Assembly (NCBI GenBank): GCA_014896485.1
Contig: JADBKH010000013.1
Location: 23,124 to 87,123, forward strand
DNA: 64,000 nt
Reading direction: 5' to 3'
Origin: Bacillota bacterium
Lineage (GTDB): Bacteria; Bacillota; Bacilli; Bu12
Both the position numbers and the translations under genes were made by a program. Positions within the stretch are counted from its first letter, which is position 1; each line of letters opens with the position of its first letter. The notes under the pieces are model-generated. The model saw nothing but the letters and a program-made list of their open reading frames with translations, searched no databases and was not told the DNA's origin. Below are positions 22,619-37,848 of the stretch, one piece after another.

Positions 22619-25600
22619 GTGAGCCACGTGGTGCAGTACGGGCAACGCAAGCGCATCAGTTTTTCGCACATTCATGAGCCGATGGAGTTGCCCAACCTCA
22701 TCGCCATCCAGACGGATTCGTACCGATGGTTCCTGGAGAAGGGGCTGCGTCAAGTTTTTGATGAGATCTCCCCAATCGTCGATTTTGCAGGCAACCTGCG
22801 CCTCGAGTTTGGGGAGTATGGCTTTGACACCCCCAAATACACGATCGACGAGGCGCGTGAGCACGATGTGACCTACGCCGCACCGTTGCGGGTGAAGGCA
22901 CGCCTGCTCAACAAAGAGACCGGTGAAGTCAAGGAGCAGGAAGTCTTTATGGGGGATTTCCCACTGATGACCGAGACGGGTACCTTCATTATTAATGGCG
23001 CCGAACGTGTCATCGTCTCCCAGCTCGTGCGATCTCCGGGCATTTACTTCAATGCCAAGATGGACAAAAGTGGCAAGATGATTTATGGAGCCACCTTCAT
23101 CCCCAATCGTGGTGCCTGGTTGGAACTGGAGACCGACACCAAAGATGTCATCTATGCCCGCATCGATCGTACCCGCAAACTGCCGATGACCGCATTGTTG
23201 CGGGCACTGGGCCTGTCGAGCAACGATCAGATTCTCAGCTTCTACGGAGATGAACCCTACCTGCAGAATACCCTTGCCAAGGACAACACGGATTCTGCAG
23301 AAAAAGCCCTCTTGGAAATCTATGAGCGCTTGCGCCCAGGTGAACCTCCTGCCGTGGAATCGGCCAAACAACTGCTTTACGCCCGCTTTTTCGATCCAAA
23401 GCGTTACGATTTGGCGGCAGTAGGCCGTTACAAGGTCAACAAAAAGCTGAATATGCGCAGCCGTTTGCTTCATCAGCAACTGGCAGAAGACGTCGTCGAT
23501 CCCCAAACCGGTGAAATCGTGGCCCAGGCTGGCCAAACGGTCGATCGCCGGCTTTTTGAACAGATCTCCGAAGCGCTGGATCACGGTGCCAACAGCATAC
23601 GCATCCACACGCCGGGGAGTGCGACCGGAGAGGGTGAGCTCCACCTGCGTGCGGTAGAGATCGTCGCACCGGATGAGGAAGGGCGGCGGCTCCGCATCTT
23701 TGACAACGGGGCAGTTGAAGAGGACTGCCATTACATCACGGGTGCCGATATTTTGGCAGGGATTGGAGCGTTTCTCAATCTTTTGCACGGCGTCGGCCAG
23801 ACCGACGACATTGATCACCTCGGCAATCGCCGTTTGCGCTCTGTTGGTGAGCTGTTGCAGAACCAGTTTCGTGTGGGGCTCTCCCGTATGGAGCGGGTGG
23901 TGCGTGAGCGCATGTCCATTCAGGATCCGGCCACGGTGACGCCGCAGCAGTTGATCAACATCCGACCGGTCATTGCAGCGATCAAGGAGTTCTTTGGCTC
24001 TAGCCAGCTTTCTCAATTTATGGACCAGACCAACCCTTTGTCGGAACTGACCCATAAACGCCGCCTTTCTGCACTCGGGCCGGGCGGATTGACGCGGGAT
24101 CGGGCTGGATTTGAAGTGCGTGATGTCCACCACTCCCATTATGGACGGATGTGCCCCATCGAGACGCCGGAAGGCCCGAATATCGGCCTGATCAACTCCC
24201 TGGCCTGCTATGGGCGCATCAACGAGTACGGTTTCATCGAGACCCCGTATCGGCGCGTCGATCCGGATACGCATCGGGCAACGGATGAGATCGTCTACCT
24301 GACCGCCGACGAAGAAGACAACTATTACATCGCCCAGGCGAATACCCCGCTGGACGAAGAGGGCCGTTTTCTGACCGACGAGATCCTCTGCCGTTACCAG
24401 GATGACGTCTTGCCCCTTCCGCCAGAGCGGGTCGACTTCATGGATGTCTCCCCGAAGCAAGTTGTCTCTGTGGCGACGGCTTTGGTCCCGTTTTTGGAAA
24501 ATGACGACGCCAGCCGGGCGCTGATGGGCTCGAACATGCAGCGCCAGGCAGTGCCTTTGCTGACCACCGAGGCGCCTTACGTCGGCACCGGTTTAGAGTA
24601 CCGTACGGCGGTGGATGCCGGGGCAGCGATCGTTGCCAAACACGACGGAGTAATCGAAAAGGTGTGGGGAAATGAGATCGTCTTGCGCCGTTACGATGAA
24701 GTGGATGGCCGCCGTGTACGTGGAGAGGCAGAGCATTACAAGCTGTACAAGTTCATGCGCTCCAACCAAGGAACCTGCATCAACATGCGACCGGTGGTCC
24801 ACGAAGGCCAGCGGGTGAGGGCGGGCGAAGTGCTTGCCGACGGTCCCTCGACCGATCACGGCGAACTGGCCCTCGGGAAAAACGTCCTGGTCGCCTATAT
24901 GCCTTGGGAGGGCTATAACTACGAGGATGCCATCCTGATCAGCGAACGCCTCGTCAAGGACGACGTCTTTACCTCGGTGCATATCGAGGAATATGAGTGC
25001 GACAGTCGCGATACCAAGCTCGGCCCTGAGGAGATCACCCGCGACATTCCCAATGTCGGCGAAGAGGCACTGAAAAATCTGGACGATCGTGGCATCATTC
25101 GCATCGGTGCCGAAGTACATGCCCAGGATATTTTGGTCGGCAAAGTGACGCCCAAAGGGATGACGGAGCTTACTGCCGAGGAACGTCTGCTCCATGCCAT
25201 TTTTGGAGAAAAAGCGCGCGAAGTGCGCGACACCAGCCTGCGCGTTCCCCACGGCGTCTCTGGCATCGTCGTCGATGTGAAGCTTTTCTCCCGGGAGAAC
25301 TCCGATGAGCTTCCTCCTGGCGTCAATGAACTGGTCCGTGTCTATATCGCGCAGAAGCGCAAGCTCTCCCAAGGGGATAAGATGTCTGGACGCCATGGCA
25401 ACAAAGGGGTGGTCTCCCGGATCTTGCCAGTGGAAGATATGCCCTACTTGCCCGATGGAACGCCGGTTGATATCGTCCTAAATCCTTTGGGCGTTCCTTC
25501 ACGGATGAACATCGGGCAAATTCTGGAAGCCCACCTCAGCTTGGCCGCACAGCGGCTGGGCATCTATGTGGCCACCCCGGTTTTTGATGGGGCGACTGAA

Positions 25601-26155
25601 GCGGAGATCGATGACCTCCTCAAGCAAGCGGGCATCGATGCGGATGGCAAGACGGTCCTCTACGATGGACGTACGGGAGAGCCCTTCCACTCAAGGGTTA
25701 CGGTCGGATACGCCTATATGCTCAAACTGCACCACTTGGTCGACGATAAGATCCACGCCCGTTCCACCGGACCGTATTCGTTGGTGACGCAGCAACCGTT
25801 GGGCGGAAAAGCGCAGTTCGGCGGCCAGCGTTTTGGAGAGATGGAAGTGTGGGCATTGGAAGGTTATGGAGCTGCCTACATGCTGCAAGAGGTGCTGACC
25901 GTCAAGTCAGACGACGTCACGGGACGGGTCAAGACCTATGAGGCGATCGTCAAGGGCCACAACGTGCCAGAACCGGGCGTTCCGGAATCGTTTAAGGTAC
26001 TGGTCAAAGAGCTGCAGAGCCTGGCACTGGATGTACGCGTGATCAGTCCGGAAGGCCAGGAGGTCCAACTCAAAGAAATCGAGGATGAAGAGGACGATCA
26101 GCCAGGGCTCAACCTCAATCTCGAGGGGGCGGAGCGCGGCACAGACGAGGAGTGA
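22619..26155 (+). CDS. rpoB: DNA-directed RNA polymerase subunit beta
   Basis: About 1178 residues, complete. The N-terminus ([25 protein letters not shown]), the rifampicin pocket ([23 protein letters not shown] then LSALGPGG, with the His and Ser usually present in sensitive enzymes), [19 protein letters not shown] and the C-terminal [16 protein letters not shown] and ATPVFDGA are present. GTG 22619 is chosen because it gives the family N-terminus and has GGGAGTGA upstream. The track start at 22508 lies in the leader. rpoC follows after 75 nt. Confidence 0.95.
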   Translation: MSHVVQYGQRKRISFSHIHEPMELPNLIAIQTDSYRWFLEKGLRQVFDEISPIVDFAGNLRLEFGEYGFDTPKYTIDEAREHDVTYAAPLRVKARLLNKETGEVKEQEVFMGDFPLMTETGTFIINGAERVIVSQLVRSPGIYFNAKMDKSGKMIYGATFIPNRGAWLELETDTKDVIYARIDRTRKLPMTALLRALGLSSNDQILSFYGDEPYLQNTLAKDNTDSAEKALLEIYERLRPGEPPAVESAKQLLYARFFDPKRYDLAAVGRYKVNKKLNMRSRLLHQQLAEDVVDPQTGEIVAQAGQTVDRRLFEQISEALDHGANSIRIHTPGSATGEGELHLRAVEIVAPDEEGRRLRIFDNGAVEEDCHYITGADILAGIGAFLNLLHGVGQTDDIDHLGNRRLRSVGELLQNQFRVGLSRMERVVRERMSIQDPATVTPQQLINIRPVIAAIKEFFGSSQLSQFMDQTNPLSELTHKRRLSALGPGGLTRDRAGFEVRDVHHSHYGRMCPIETPEGPNIGLINSLACYGRINEYGFIETPYRRVDPDTHRATDEIVYLTADEEDNYYIAQANTPLDEEGRFLTDEILCRYQDDVLPLPPERVDFMDVSPKQVVSVATALVPFLENDDASRALMGSNMQRQAVPLLTTEAPYVGTGLEYRTAVDAGAAIVAKHDGVIEKVWGNEIVLRRYDEVDGRRVRGEAEHYKLYKFMRSNQGTCINMRPVVHEGQRVRAGEVLADGPSTDHGELALGKNVLVAYMPWEGYNYEDAILISERLVKDDVFTSVHIEEYECDSRDTKLGPEEITRDIPNVGEEALKNLDDRGIIRIGAEVHAQDILVGKVTPKGMTELTAEERLLHAIFGEKAREVRDTSLRVPHGVSGIVVDVKLFSRENSDELPPGVNELVRVYIAQKRKLSQGDKMSGRHGNKGVVSRILPVEDMPYLPDGTPVDIVLNPLGVPSRMNIGQILEAHLSLAAQRLGIYVATPVFDGATEAEIDDLLKQAGIDADGKTVLYDGRTGEPFHSRVTVGYAYMLKLHHLVDDKIHARSTGPYSLVTQQPLGGKAQFGGQRFGEMEVWALEGYGAAYMLQEVLTVKSDDVTGRVKTYEAIVKGHNVPEPGVPESFKVLVKELQSLALDVRVISPEGQEVQLKEIEDEEDDQPGLNLNLEGAERGTDEE

Positions 26156-26218
26156 ACGCAACCGTCTCGAACCGGATCTCTGCGGACAAGGTGAACGTGA
26201 GGATACGACGCCGAATGA

Positions 26219-29858
<3,640 letters not shown>

Positions 29859-29879
29859 GCAGAAGATGCTTTGGAACGC

Positions 29880-29908
29880 TTGACGTCTTTCGAGCACGAT
29901 GGTACACT
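29880..29908 (+). promoter_or_regulatory. Promoter before the L7Ae-like gene and str cluster
   Basis: TTGACG (29880-29885), a 17-nt spacer and TACACT (29903-29908), about 66 nt before the L7Ae-like start. Confidence 0.65.
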
Positions 29909-29974
29909 GCGTCGCGCGTGTGATCGGGGCAGATCGAGCTCTCCCAGTCGGCGAGTGGGCCGGGAGGTGTTCCT

Positions 29975-30235
29975 GTGCTGGATGTTTACCAGCAGGTACG
30001 AACAGCCAGCCACAAGGTGGCTGGGATACGCCAAGTGCAACGCGCCTTAAACCGGGATTCGGCCATTTTGCTGGTCGTAGCCGAAGATGCGGAAGCACGT
30101 CTGACAGCGCCATTGGTTCAGTTGGCAGAAAAGCGTCGGATCGCCGTACAGCGGGTGCCGTCGATGCGCCAGTTGGGCCGTGCCTGTCGGCTCGAAGTAG
30201 GTACCGCTGCCTGTCTCATCCTACAAAAGTCTTGA
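29975..30235 (+). CDS. Ribosomal L7Ae/L30e-like K-turn-binding protein (YbxF family)
   Basis: 86 residues, beginning MLDVYQQVRTASHKVAGIRQVQRAL, with the L7Ae-type helix-strand pattern and AILLVVAEDAEARLTAPLVQLAEKRRIAV. In Bacillus, YbxF binds RNA kink-turns; it sits between rpoC and rpsL there as here. GTG start with GGGAGGTG upstream. The stop is 21 nt before rpsL, so it is the first gene of the str cluster transcript. Confidence 0.85.
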   Translation: MLDVYQQVRTASHKVAGIRQVQRALNRDSAILLVVAEDAEARLTAPLVQLAEKRRIAVQRVPSMRQLGRACRLEVGTAACLILQKS

Positions 30236-30256
30236 TCAGAGAAAGGAGGCGAAGAG

Positions 30257-30683
30257 ATGCCTACCATCAACCAATTGGTACGCAAACCACGCAAGGCGGC
30301 CAAAGCGAAGTCGAAAAGCCCTGCCCTGCAGTATGGCTACAATTCGCTGAAGCGCAAGCAGACGGTCTTGCCAAAGGGCAACCCCCAAAAGCGTGGGGTC
30401 TGTACCCGTGTCGGGACGATGACGCCGAAGAAGCCGAACTCGGCCTTGCGCAAATATGCCCGTGTACGCTTGACCAACGGGATTGAGGTAACCGCCTATA
30501 TCCCGGGGATCGGGCACAACCTGCAGGAGCACTCGGTGGTGTTGGTCCGTGGCGGCCGTGTCAAGGACCTTCCGGGCGTTCGCTACCATATCGTGCGCGG
30601 CGCGCTCGATACAGCCGGGGTTGCCAACCGAATGCAAGGCCGTTCGCGCTACGGGGCAAAGCGACCCAAGAAAAAGTAAGAGG
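30257..30683 (+). CDS. rpsL: 30S ribosomal protein S12
   Basis: 140 residues ending ...YGAKRPKKK (stop within 30677-30679). [14 protein letters not shown], the decoding loop [17 protein letters not shown] and [14 protein letters not shown] are intact. The lysine that is mutated in streptomycin-resistant strains is unchanged (KPNSALRK). S12 sits at the decoding centre. AAAGGAGGCGAAG precedes ATG 30257. rpsG follows 45 nt after the stop. Confidence 0.95.
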
Positions 30684-30724
30684 GAGAAATGCACGAGTAA
30701 ATTAGAGGGAGGTGGTTGACGCAG

Positions 30725-31195
30725 ATGCCACGTAAAGGACCAGTACCGCAACGGGAAGTGGCCCCCGACGCGCGTTACCATAGCGATGTCATCACGCGGT
30801 TTATCAACAAGATCATGATCGATGGAAAGAAGAGCATCGCACAGCGGATCTGTTATGAGGCGCTTGACCGTGTCGGCGAGCAGACAGGGAGAAACCCACT
30901 GGAAGTGCTGGAGCAGGCCCTGCGCAATACGGCGCCGATGCTGGAAGTCCGGCCCAGGCGGGTGGGTGGCGCTACCTACCAGGTCCCCATGGAGGTGCGT
31001 CCCCAAAGGCGCTTGAGTCTTTCGATGCGCTGGATCGTCCGTTATGCGCGCGAGCGCGAAGGGCGTTCGATGATCGAAAAGCTCGCAGCTGAAATCATCG
31101 ATGCGGCAAACAATACTGGGGGAGCGGTGCGGCGCAAGGAAGAGGTCCACCGTATGGCGGAATCCAACCGTGCGTTTGCCCACTACCGCTGGTAG
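30725..31195 (+). CDS. rpsG: 30S ribosomal protein S7
   Basis: 156 residues, [30 protein letters not shown]7 nucleates the 30S head and contacts the E site; in Escherichia coli it also represses its own operon. The ATG at 30725 is preferred over the TTG at 30716 because MPRKG is the family N-terminus and the GGGAGGTGG motif is too close to the TTG. It lies 24 nt before fusA. Confidence 0.95.
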   Translation: MPRKGPVPQREVAPDARYHSDVITRFINKIMIDGKKSIAQRICYEALDRVGEQTGRNPLEVLEQALRNTAPMLEVRPRRVGGATYQVPMEVRPQRRLSLSMRWIVRYAREREGRSMIEKLAAEIIDAANNTGGAVRRKEEVHRMAESNRAFAHYRW

Positions 31196-31219
31196 GAGAA
31201 GCAGAGGAAGAGGCTGTCT

Positions 31220-33295
31220 ATGACACGCGAATACCCATTGGCCAAGACCCGCAACATCGGGATCATGGCGCATATCGACGCTGGAAAGACGACGACCACA
31301 GAGCGTATCCTCTTTTACACCGGCCGCACCCATAAGATCGGTGAGGTGCATGAGGGTACGGCAGTGATGGACTGGATGGCCCAGGAGCAAGAGCGGGGCA
31401 TCACCATCACGTCAGCGGCGACCACCGCTTTCTGGCGTGATTGCCGCATCAACATCATTGATACGCCCGGACACGTGGATTTCACGGTCGAGGTTGAGCG
31501 CTCGCTACGTGTGTTGGATGGTGCCATCGCTGTTTTTGATGCGCGCAATGGCGTCGAGCCGCAGTCTGAAACCGTCTGGCGCCAAGCCGACAAGTACCAC
31601 GTGCCTCGCATCGCCTACATCAACAAGATGGATGTCATCGGTGCAGATTTCGCCTACTGCGTGCAGAATATCCGCGAACGGTTGGGGGCCAACGCAGTCG
31701 CGGTGCAGCTGCCCATCGGTGTGGAAGACTCCTTTGCAGGCGTGGTCGACTTGGTGGCGATGCACGCGCTCATCTATGACGAGGAGCTTGGCCAACATTT
31801 CGAAGTGGTCGAGATTCCCGAAGAGCTCCGTGACGCGGCACAGGAGCAGCGGCGCATCTTGTTGGAGGCTGCGGCAGAATTCGACGATGCCCTGATGGAG
31901 AAGTACCTGGCAGACGAGCCAATCACCGAAGCGGAGCTGCGGGCAGCCATCCACAAGGGAACCGTCTCCAATGCGTTGGTCCCTGTTTTTGCCGGCTCTT
32001 CATACCGGAACAAGGGGGTTCAGCCGCTGCTCGACGGAGTGGTCGATTACCTGCCGTCTCCGCTGGAAGTGCCGCCGGTGAGCGGTACGACCCCAGATGG
32101 CGAACCTACACAACGCCATGCCAGCGAAGACGAGCCGTTTTCGGCGCTTGCTTTCAAGATCATGAGTGATCCGTTTGTCGGCAAGCTCTGTTATTTCCGC
32201 GTCTATTCCGGAAAGCTTTCTGCCGGATCTTACGTTCTCAATGCGACCAAGGGACAACGGGAGCGCATCGGTCGTATCATGTTCATGCATGCCAACCACC
32301 GGGAAGAGGTGGAGGCGGTCTATGCGGGCGACATCGCTGCAGCAGTCGGATTGAAGAGTACGACGACTGGCGACACGCTCTGTGACGAGCAGCATTCGAT
32401 CATCCTCGAGTCGATGTCCTTTGCCGATCCGGTCATTCACATGGCCATCGAGCCCAAGACGAAGGCGGATCAGGACAAACTGGCGCAGGCGCTGCAGAAG
32501 CTGACCGAAGAGGATCCGACCTTCCACGCTTCCACGGATCCGGATACTGGGCAGACGATCATCTCCGGGATGGGCGAGCTCCATTTGGAGATCATGGTCG
32601 ATCGCATGCGCCGGGAATTCAAAGTCGATTGCAATGTCGGACGGCCACAGGTCGCGTATCGCGAGACCATCCGCAAGTCTGCCAAAGGCGAGGGCCGCTA
32701 CATCCGGCAGACAGGTGGCCGGGGTCAGTATGGTCACTGCTTTGTCGAGCTGGAACCCTTGCCCCGTGGCAGTGGATATGTCTTTGAGAACAAGATCGTT
32801 GGCGGTGTCATTCCCAAGGAGTATATTCCGGCGATCGATGCCGGCATTCGTGAGTCGATGCAGAACGGCGTGGTCGCAGGCTATCCAACGGTAGACATCA
32901 AAGCGACGGTCTATGACGGCTCGTACCATGAGGTCGACTCATCGGAGATGGCCTTCCACATTGCCGGCTCAATGGCGTTTCGCGCTGCGGCCCAAAAAGC
33001 CGATCCGGTCTTGCTCGAACCGGTCATGAAAGTCGAGGTGATCGTCCCGGAGGAGTTTATGGGCGACATCATCGGAGATCTGAATGCTCGCCGCGGCCGC
33101 ATTGAAGGCATGGAACCCCGGCCAGGAGGCGCGACGGCGATCCATGCGATGGTGCCGTTGGCGGAGATGTTCGGCTATGCCACGGATCTCCGCTCCCGGA
33201 CCCAAGGGCGCGGCACCTATACCATGGAGTTTGCCAGCTACGAAGAAGTGCCTGCCAACATCGCCGAACAAGTGGTGGAAAAGCAAGCGCGCTGA
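31220..33295 (+). CDS. fusA: Elongation factor G
   Basis: 691 residues. G domain: Walker [16 protein letters not shown], switch region [22 protein letters not shown] and NKMD. Domains II to V follow, with [15 protein letters not shown] in domain IV and [10 protein letters not shown]-like ([22 protein letters not shown]) in domain V. It catalyses translocation and, with RRF, ribosome recycling. Length is normal. It lies in the canonical rpsL-rpsG-fusA-tuf order and is 45 nt before tuf. Confidence 0.96.
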   Translation: MTREYPLAKTRNIGIMAHIDAGKTTTTERILFYTGRTHKIGEVHEGTAVMDWMAQEQERGITITSAATTAFWRDCRINIIDTPGHVDFTVEVERSLRVLDGAIAVFDARNGVEPQSETVWRQADKYHVPRIAYINKMDVIGADFAYCVQNIRERLGANAVAVQLPIGVEDSFAGVVDLVAMHALIYDEELGQHFEVVEIPEELRDAAQEQRRILLEAAAEFDDALMEKYLADEPITEAELRAAIHKGTVSNALVPVFAGSSYRNKGVQPLLDGVVDYLPSPLEVPPVSGTTPDGEPTQRHASEDEPFSALAFKIMSDPFVGKLCYFRVYSGKLSAGSYVLNATKGQRERIGRIMFMHANHREEVEAVYAGDIAAAVGLKSTTTGDTLCDEQHSIILESMSFADPVIHMAIEPKTKADQDKLAQALQKLTEEDPTFHASTDPDTGQTIISGMGELHLEIMVDRMRREFKVDCNVGRPQVAYRETIRKSAKGEGRYIRQTGGRGQYGHCFVELEPLPRGSGYVFENKIVGGVIPKEYIPAIDAGIRESMQNGVVAGYPTVDIKATVYDGSYHEVDSSEMAFHIAGSMAFRAAAQKADPVLLEPVMKVEVIVPEEFMGDIIGDLNARRGRIEGMEPRPGGATAIHAMVPLAEMFGYATDLRSRTQGRGTYTMEFASYEEVPANIAEQVVEKQAR

Positions 33296-33340
33296 GGCGT
33301 ACCTGGCAGGTGCGCAAAGCAGATGAAGGAGTGAGCTTGG

Positions 33341-34543
33341 GTGGCGAAACAACATTTCGAGCGGACCAAACCGCATGTCAACATCGGTACGATCGGGCAC
33401 GTCGATCATGGCAAGACCACATTGACGGCTGCCATCACCCTGGTCCTTTCCAAGCAGGGGAAAGCACAGTATGTCGCTTATGATCAGATCGACAAAGCGC
33501 CGGAAGAGAAGGCTCGCGGCATCACCATCAACACCATGCACGTCGAGTACGAGACGGACAAGCGCCACTATGCCCACGTGGATTGCCCAGGGCATGCCGA
33601 CTACGTCAAGAACATGATCACGGGTGCTGCACAGATGGACGGTGCCATCTTGGTCGTTTCAGCTGCAGACGGTCCAATGCCGCAGACCCGTGAGCACGTG
33701 CTGCTGGCCCATCAGGTGAACGTGCCGTACATCGTGGTCTTCCTCAACAAGGTTGATCAGGTGGACGATCCGGAGTTACTCGAGCTGGTGGAGATGGAAG
33801 TACGCGACCTACTCAACGAGTACGAATTTCCGGGGGACGATGTGCCTGTCATTTCCGGTTCTGCGTTGAAGGCGCTGGAGTGCGGCTGTGGTCAGCGCGA
33901 ATGCCCCTGGTGCGGCAAGATCCTCGAGCTGATGGATGCCGTGGACAGTTACATTCCAACTCCAGAGCGTGAAGTCGACAAGCCGTTTTTGATGCCGATC
34001 GAAGATGTCTTCACCATCACCGGCCGTGGTACCGTGGTGACAGGCCGAGTCGAGCGTGGCAAGGTCAAAGTGGGCGACGAGGTCGAGCTGGTTGGCTTGC
34101 GGGAGCAGCCGCGCAAGACAGTTGTGACGGGTGTCGAGATGTTCCGCAAGACGCTGGACTATGCGGAAGCAGGCGACAATATCGGCTGCCTGCTGCGTGG
34201 CATAGAGCGCAAGGATGCAGAGCGTGGCATGGTGCTGGCCAAGCCTGGATCCATTCACCCACACACGAAGTTTGAATGTGAAGTGTACGTGCTGACCAAG
34301 GATGAAGGCGGACGCCATACTCCGTTTTTTGATGGGTATCGGCCCCAATTCTTCTTTCGGACCACCGATGTGACCGGTGTCGTCCATCTCCCGGAAGGCA
34401 CGGAGATGGTCATGCCCGGTGACAATGTGCGCCTTACCTGCGAGCTCATCTCTCCGGTGGCCATCGAGGAAGGTTCCCGCTTCGCTTTTCGTGAAGGCGG
34501 ACGGACAGTGGGCGCCGGCGTCGTCACGAAGGTCTTGGGCTAG
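33341..34543 (+). CDS. tuf: Elongation factor Tu
   Basis: 400 residues. [40 protein letters not shown] and NKVD are complete, and domains II and III are regular. Between NKVD and domain II there is a cysteine-rich insertion, [20 protein letters not shown], with two closely spaced cysteine pairs that could bind zinc. I recall similar variants from some Bacillota but cannot check. GTG start after AAGGAGTGAGCTTGG. A terminator follows the stop. Only one tuf copy is visible in this window. Confidence 0.95.
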   Translation: MAKQHFERTKPHVNIGTIGHVDHGKTTLTAAITLVLSKQGKAQYVAYDQIDKAPEEKARGITINTMHVEYETDKRHYAHVDCPGHADYVKNMITGAAQMDGAILVVSAADGPMPQTREHVLLAHQVNVPYIVVFLNKVDQVDDPELLELVEMEVRDLLNEYEFPGDDVPVISGSALKALECGCGQRECPWCGKILELMDAVDSYIPTPEREVDKPFLMPIEDVFTITGRGTVVTGRVERGKVKVGDEVELVGLREQPRKTVVTGVEMFRKTLDYAEAGDNIGCLLRGIERKDAERGMVLAKPGSIHPHTKFECEVYVLTKDEGGRHTPFFDGYRPQFFFRTTDVTGVVHLPEGTEMVMPGDNVRLTCELISPVAIEEGSRFAFREGGRTVGAGVVTKVLG

Positions 34544-34552
34544 TCTGCCTGC

Positions 34553-34596
34553 AGCGGGGTGCCGGCGTGCCCGACAGGTGGTACCCCGCTTTTTTA
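34553..34596 (+). terminator. Intrinsic terminator after tuf
   Basis: AGCGGGGT pairs with ACCCCGCT (34583-34590); the inner part can extend the stem. TTTTTT follows directly. It separates the str cluster from the S10 cluster. Confidence 0.8.
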
Positions 34597-34703
34597 TGCG
34601 TATGTGAAAGCAACGCAGTATCCCAGGGAGGTTGCCGCCCCTGACGGCACGGGTCGGGAAATTTTCTGGGGGATCTACGTCCACGAGACGAGGAGGAAAA
34701 GCC

Positions 34704-35015
34704 GTGGCAAAAGGGCAGAAGATCCGCATCCGCCTGAAAAGCTTTGATCACAATCTGCTGGATCAGTCGGCAGAGCGCATTGTAGAGACCGTCCGCCGCA
34801 GCGGTGCCCAACTTTCAGGCCCGGTACCCCTGCCGACCGAAAGGACCGTCTACACCGTGTTGCGGGCCCCGCACAAATATAAGGATTCGCGGGAACAATT
34901 CGAGATCCGGACGCACAAGCGCCTGATCGACATTCTCAACCCGACACAGGCGACGGTCGACGGTCTGATGCGCCTGGATCTGCCGGCAGGTGTCGATATT
35001 GAGATCAAGCTGTAG
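34704..35015 (+). CDS. rpsJ: 30S ribosomal protein S10
   Basis: 103 residues, [35 protein letters not shown], with the conserved loop [31 protein letters not shown]-like segment ([19 protein letters not shown]). S10 is the NusG partner at the 30S head. GTG 34704 has GAGGAGG upstream; the longer track ORF has no N-terminal match. It starts the S10 cluster after the tuf terminator, but no clear promoter was found in the 107-nt gap. Confidence 0.95.
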   Translation: MAKGQKIRIRLKSFDHNLLDQSAERIVETVRRSGAQLSGPVPLPTERTVYTVLRAPHKYKDSREQFEIRTHKRLIDILNPTQATVDGLMRLDLPAGVDIEIKL

Positions 35016-35084
35016 TGAGGGAAAAAGCGATGCCAGCGCTCACACCCAGGTGAGCCTACGGCGGGAAGACGAGGGAGGCAGAAG

Positions 35085-35738
35085 GTGCGTAAAGGGATTC
35101 TGGGTGAAAAGCTTGGGATGATGCAGCTTTTCACGGAAACCGGTGAGGCCAAGGCGGTGACGGTGGTCCAAGCGGGACCGTGCGTCGTCGTTTCGGTCAA
35201 GACACCGGAAAAAGACGGTTACAAAGCCGTCCAGCTGGGCTTTCAGCCGATGCCGGAAAAGCGGGCGACCAAGCCATATGCCGGCCAATTCAAAAAAATC
35301 GGCATCGCACCACAGCGCTTTCTACGTGAAGTTCGGGATATGGACATTGAGGCCTACCAACCAGGGCAAGAGATTCGGGTAGGTGACCTCTTTACCGCAG
35401 GTGAACGGGTCGACGTAATTGGCACCAGCAAGGGAAAGGGTTTTCAGGGCGTGATCAAGCGGTTCCACGGCCGACGTGGCCCCATGTCCCATGGATCGAT
35501 GTACCATCGCCGCCCCGGATCGATGGGGGCGACCGGTCCCAACCGCGTGCTCAAAGGCAAGCCGTTGCCGGGACACATGGGAGCCCAGCGCGTCACGGTG
35601 CAAAATCTTGAAGTCGTTCGCGTCGATGCCGATCGGAACCTGCTCTTTATCGCAGGAGGATTGCCCGGACCGCAAAAAGGCTTGCTGTTGATCCAAAATG
35701 CCGTCAAGAGCGCTGCCAGTGCGAAAGGAGGGGTCTGA
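35085..35738 (+). CDS. rplC: 50S ribosomal protein L3
   Basis: 217 residues: MRKGILGEKLGMMQLFTETGEAKAVTVVQAGPC, the GTSKGKGFQGVIKRFHGRRG segment and the extended loop reaching the peptidyl transferase centre (HRRPGSMGATGPNRVLKGK). GTG start preceded by GAGGCAGAAG. The glutamine methylated by PrmB-type enzymes in some bacteria lies in the GQ-containing loop region but its modification cannot be read here. The rplD GTG begins directly after the stop. Confidence 0.95.
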   Translation: MRKGILGEKLGMMQLFTETGEAKAVTVVQAGPCVVVSVKTPEKDGYKAVQLGFQPMPEKRATKPYAGQFKKIGIAPQRFLREVRDMDIEAYQPGQEIRVGDLFTAGERVDVIGTSKGKGFQGVIKRFHGRRGPMSHGSMYHRRPGSMGATGPNRVLKGKPLPGHMGAQRVTVQNLEVVRVDADRNLLFIAGGLPGPQKGLLLIQNAVKSAASAKGGV

Positions 35739-35739
35739 G

Positions 35740-36366
35740 GTGCCGACGGTGCCGATGTTTAACATGGCCGGCGAGCAAGTCGGCCAGATCGAGCTGCCGG
35801 ATGCCCTCTTCGGGCAACCCGTGCACGAAGCGGCCATCTATGCGGCGGTCGTGGGGCAGATGAAGGCCCGACGGGCCGGAAGCGCCTCGACCAAGACTCG
35901 GGCAGAAGTGCGGGGCGGCGGGCGCAAGCCTTGGCGGCAGAAGGGGACCGGTCGGGCACGCCAGGGTTCGATCCGCGCTCCCCAGTGGAAGGGCGGAGGT
36001 GTGGTCTTTGGACCCAAGCCGCGCGTCTTTGAGAACCGCGTGCCGAAGCGTGTCCGTCGATTGGCGTTGTTGAGCGCACTGTCGTCAAAAGTGCGCGATG
36101 GTGAAATCCTGGTCGTTGATCGTCTCGAAGTCAATGAACCCAAGACCAAGCAGATGGCAACAATCTTGCGCAACCTGAAATTGGATCGCAAGGTTTTGTT
36201 GGTGCAGCCGCAAGTCGACCGCAACCTCTACCTTTCTTCACGCAACTTGCCCGGTGTCCGGCTCAGCGAGGTGCGCAACATCAATGTCGTCGACGTGCTC
36301 GATTGCGACAAACTGGTCGTTACACCGCAATCGGTCGCCCGCATGCAGGAGGTGCTTGGCGAATGA
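35740..36366 (+). CDS. rplD: 50S ribosomal protein L4
   Basis: 208 residues: [25 protein letters not shown]. The exit-tunnel loop [37 protein letters not shown], which lines the macrolide tunnel, is intact. In proteobacteria L4 represses the S10 operon; that role is not shown here. GTG 35740 has AAAGGAGGGG upstream; the track start 35698 is inside rplC. Overlaps rplW by 4 nt. Confidence 0.95.
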   Translation: MPTVPMFNMAGEQVGQIELPDALFGQPVHEAAIYAAVVGQMKARRAGSASTKTRAEVRGGGRKPWRQKGTGRARQGSIRAPQWKGGGVVFGPKPRVFENRVPKRVRRLALLSALSSKVRDGEILVVDRLEVNEPKTKQMATILRNLKLDRKVLLVQPQVDRNLYLSSRNLPGVRLSEVRNINVVDVLDCDKLVVTPQSVARMQEVLGE

Positions 36367-36647
36367 CGGACCCGCATGATATCATCCTCCGTCCGCTGAT
36401 TACGGAGCAGGCGACAAGTGCGTGGGAAGAGAAAGTTTACACGTTTGAGGTGGCCCGCAAAGCCAACAAGGTCGAGATTCGCAAAGCGGTGGAAGCTATT
36501 TTTGGCGTACAAGTCAAATCCGTGCGAACGAGTCATGTGCGCGGCAAGCTCCGCAGGCAGGGAAAGAATCAGGGTTATACACGTAGCTGGAAGAAGGCAC
36601 GGGTCACCTTGACCGAAGCGAGCAAGCCCATCGAGATCTTGATCTAA
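36363..36647 (+). CDS. rplW: 50S ribosomal protein L23
   Basis: 94 residues: [49 protein letters not shown], ending with the conserved KKARVTL and a short tail. It forms the docking site for trigger factor and SRP at the exit tunnel. The ATG overlaps the rplD stop (ATGA), giving translational coupling. Confidence 0.95.
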   Translation: MTDPHDIILRPLITEQATSAWEEKVYTFEVARKANKVEIRKAVEAIFGVQVKSVRTSHVRGKLRRQGKNQGYTRSWKKARVTLTEASKPIEILI

Positions 36648-36675
36648 TTCCTCGATGGGTGAGGAAAGGAGGGCA

Positions 36676-37512
36676 ATGGTGGGGGTTAAGAAATACAAAC
36701 CGACGTCACCGGGGCGGCGTTTCATGTCCGCGCTGACCTATGACGAGATCACAACCGATCGGCCGGAAAAGAAGCTGCTCGAGCCACTGAAAAAGTCAGG
36801 TGGCCGTAACAATCGGGGACGCGAGACGGCACGGCACCGCGGTGGCGGCCATAAGCGCATGTATCGCGTGATCGATTTTCGTCGGAATAAGGACGGCGTT
36901 CCGGCCAAGGTGCTGACCATTGAATACGATCCCAATCGCAGCGCCAACATCGCATTGGTGCGGTATGCGGACGGGGAAAAGCGCTACATCCTGGCTCCGA
37001 TTGGGCTGAAAGTCGGCGAGACCATTGCCAACGGCTCCCAGGCAGAGATTCGCGTGGGGAATGCGCTTCCGCTGGCGAACATCCCTGTCGGCACCACCAT
37101 CCACAACATTGAGCTCAAGCCCGGCAAGGGCGGACAAATGGTCCGCGCAGCCGGTGAGTCGGCCCAATTGGTTGCCAAAGAGGGCCGTTACGCCACCGTG
37201 CGCCTGCCTTCCGGAGAGATGCGCATGGTCTTGTTGACCTGCCGGGCAACCATCGGGCAGGTCGGCAACACCGATTGGGAAAACATCAACCTGGGGAAGG
37301 CGGGCCGTGCACGCCATCTGGGCATTCGTCCGCATGTGCGTGGCACGGTCATGAACCCTGTCGACCACCCGCATGGTGGTGGTGAAGGGCGAGCGCCGAT
37401 CGGACGCAAATCACCGATGACTCCTTGGGGCAAACCGACGTTGGGATACAAAACGCGCAAGAAACACAAGACGTCTGACAAGTTTATCGTCCGGCGCCGT
37501 GGTAAAAAGTGA
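36676..37512 (+). CDS. rplB: 50S ribosomal protein L2
   Basis: 278 residues: [25 protein letters not shown], the RNA-binding core, and the C-terminal [33 protein letters not shown], including the conserved histidine near the peptidyl transferase centre. The ATG at 36676 has AAAGGAGGG upstream; the track start 36655 has no site. rpsS follows after 15 nt. Confidence 0.96.
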   Translation: MVGVKKYKPTSPGRRFMSALTYDEITTDRPEKKLLEPLKKSGGRNNRGRETARHRGGGHKRMYRVIDFRRNKDGVPAKVLTIEYDPNRSANIALVRYADGEKRYILAPIGLKVGETIANGSQAEIRVGNALPLANIPVGTTIHNIELKPGKGGQMVRAAGESAQLVAKEGRYATVRLPSGEMRMVLLTCRATIGQVGNTDWENINLGKAGRARHLGIRPHVRGTVMNPVDHPHGGGEGRAPIGRKSPMTPWGKPTLGYKTRKKHKTSDKFIVRRRGKK

Positions 37513-37527
37513 GGAGGTGAGCGGTAG

Positions 37528-37812
37528 ATGGGTCGTTCGTTGAAGAAGGGGCCTTTTGCCGACGAATCCCTGTTGAAAAAGGTCCGAATGCTCAACGAGA
37601 CCAACGAAAAACGGGTGATCAAGACCTGGTCGCGGCGCTCGACCATCTTTCCCGAGATGGTGGGCCATACTATCGCGGTTCATGATGGTCGGAAGCATGT
37701 GCCGGTCTATATCACGGAAGACATGGTCGGGCACAAATTGGGCGAATTTGCACCGACACGGACCTTCCGTGGACACGTGGCCCGGGCAGAGCGTTCGACG
37801 GGACGCCGGTAA
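37528..37812 (+). CDS. rpsS: 30S ribosomal protein S19
   Basis: 94 residues: [19 protein letters not shown], with [48 protein letters not shown]. It sits in the 30S head near S13. GAGGAGGTGAG precedes the ATG. Tandem in the S10 cluster, 36 nt before rplV. Confidence 0.96.
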   Translation: MGRSLKKGPFADESLLKKVRMLNETNEKRVIKTWSRRSTIFPEMVGHTIAVHDGRKHVPVYITEDMVGHKLGEFAPTRTFRGHVARAERSTGRR

Positions 37813-37848
37813 CGGCTTCTCTGAAGAGCCTAAGGAAGGGAGGTTTTC

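Noticed and set aside
22571-24460. 629-codon minus-strand ORF opposite rpoB
   Set aside because: Shadow of the well-supported rpoB frame, with biased shadow-like composition and no motifs.
30257-30683. End of rpsL beyond 30679
   Set aside because: The stop codon is at 30677-30679; bases 30680-30683 belong to the spacer before rpsG and carry no coding signal.
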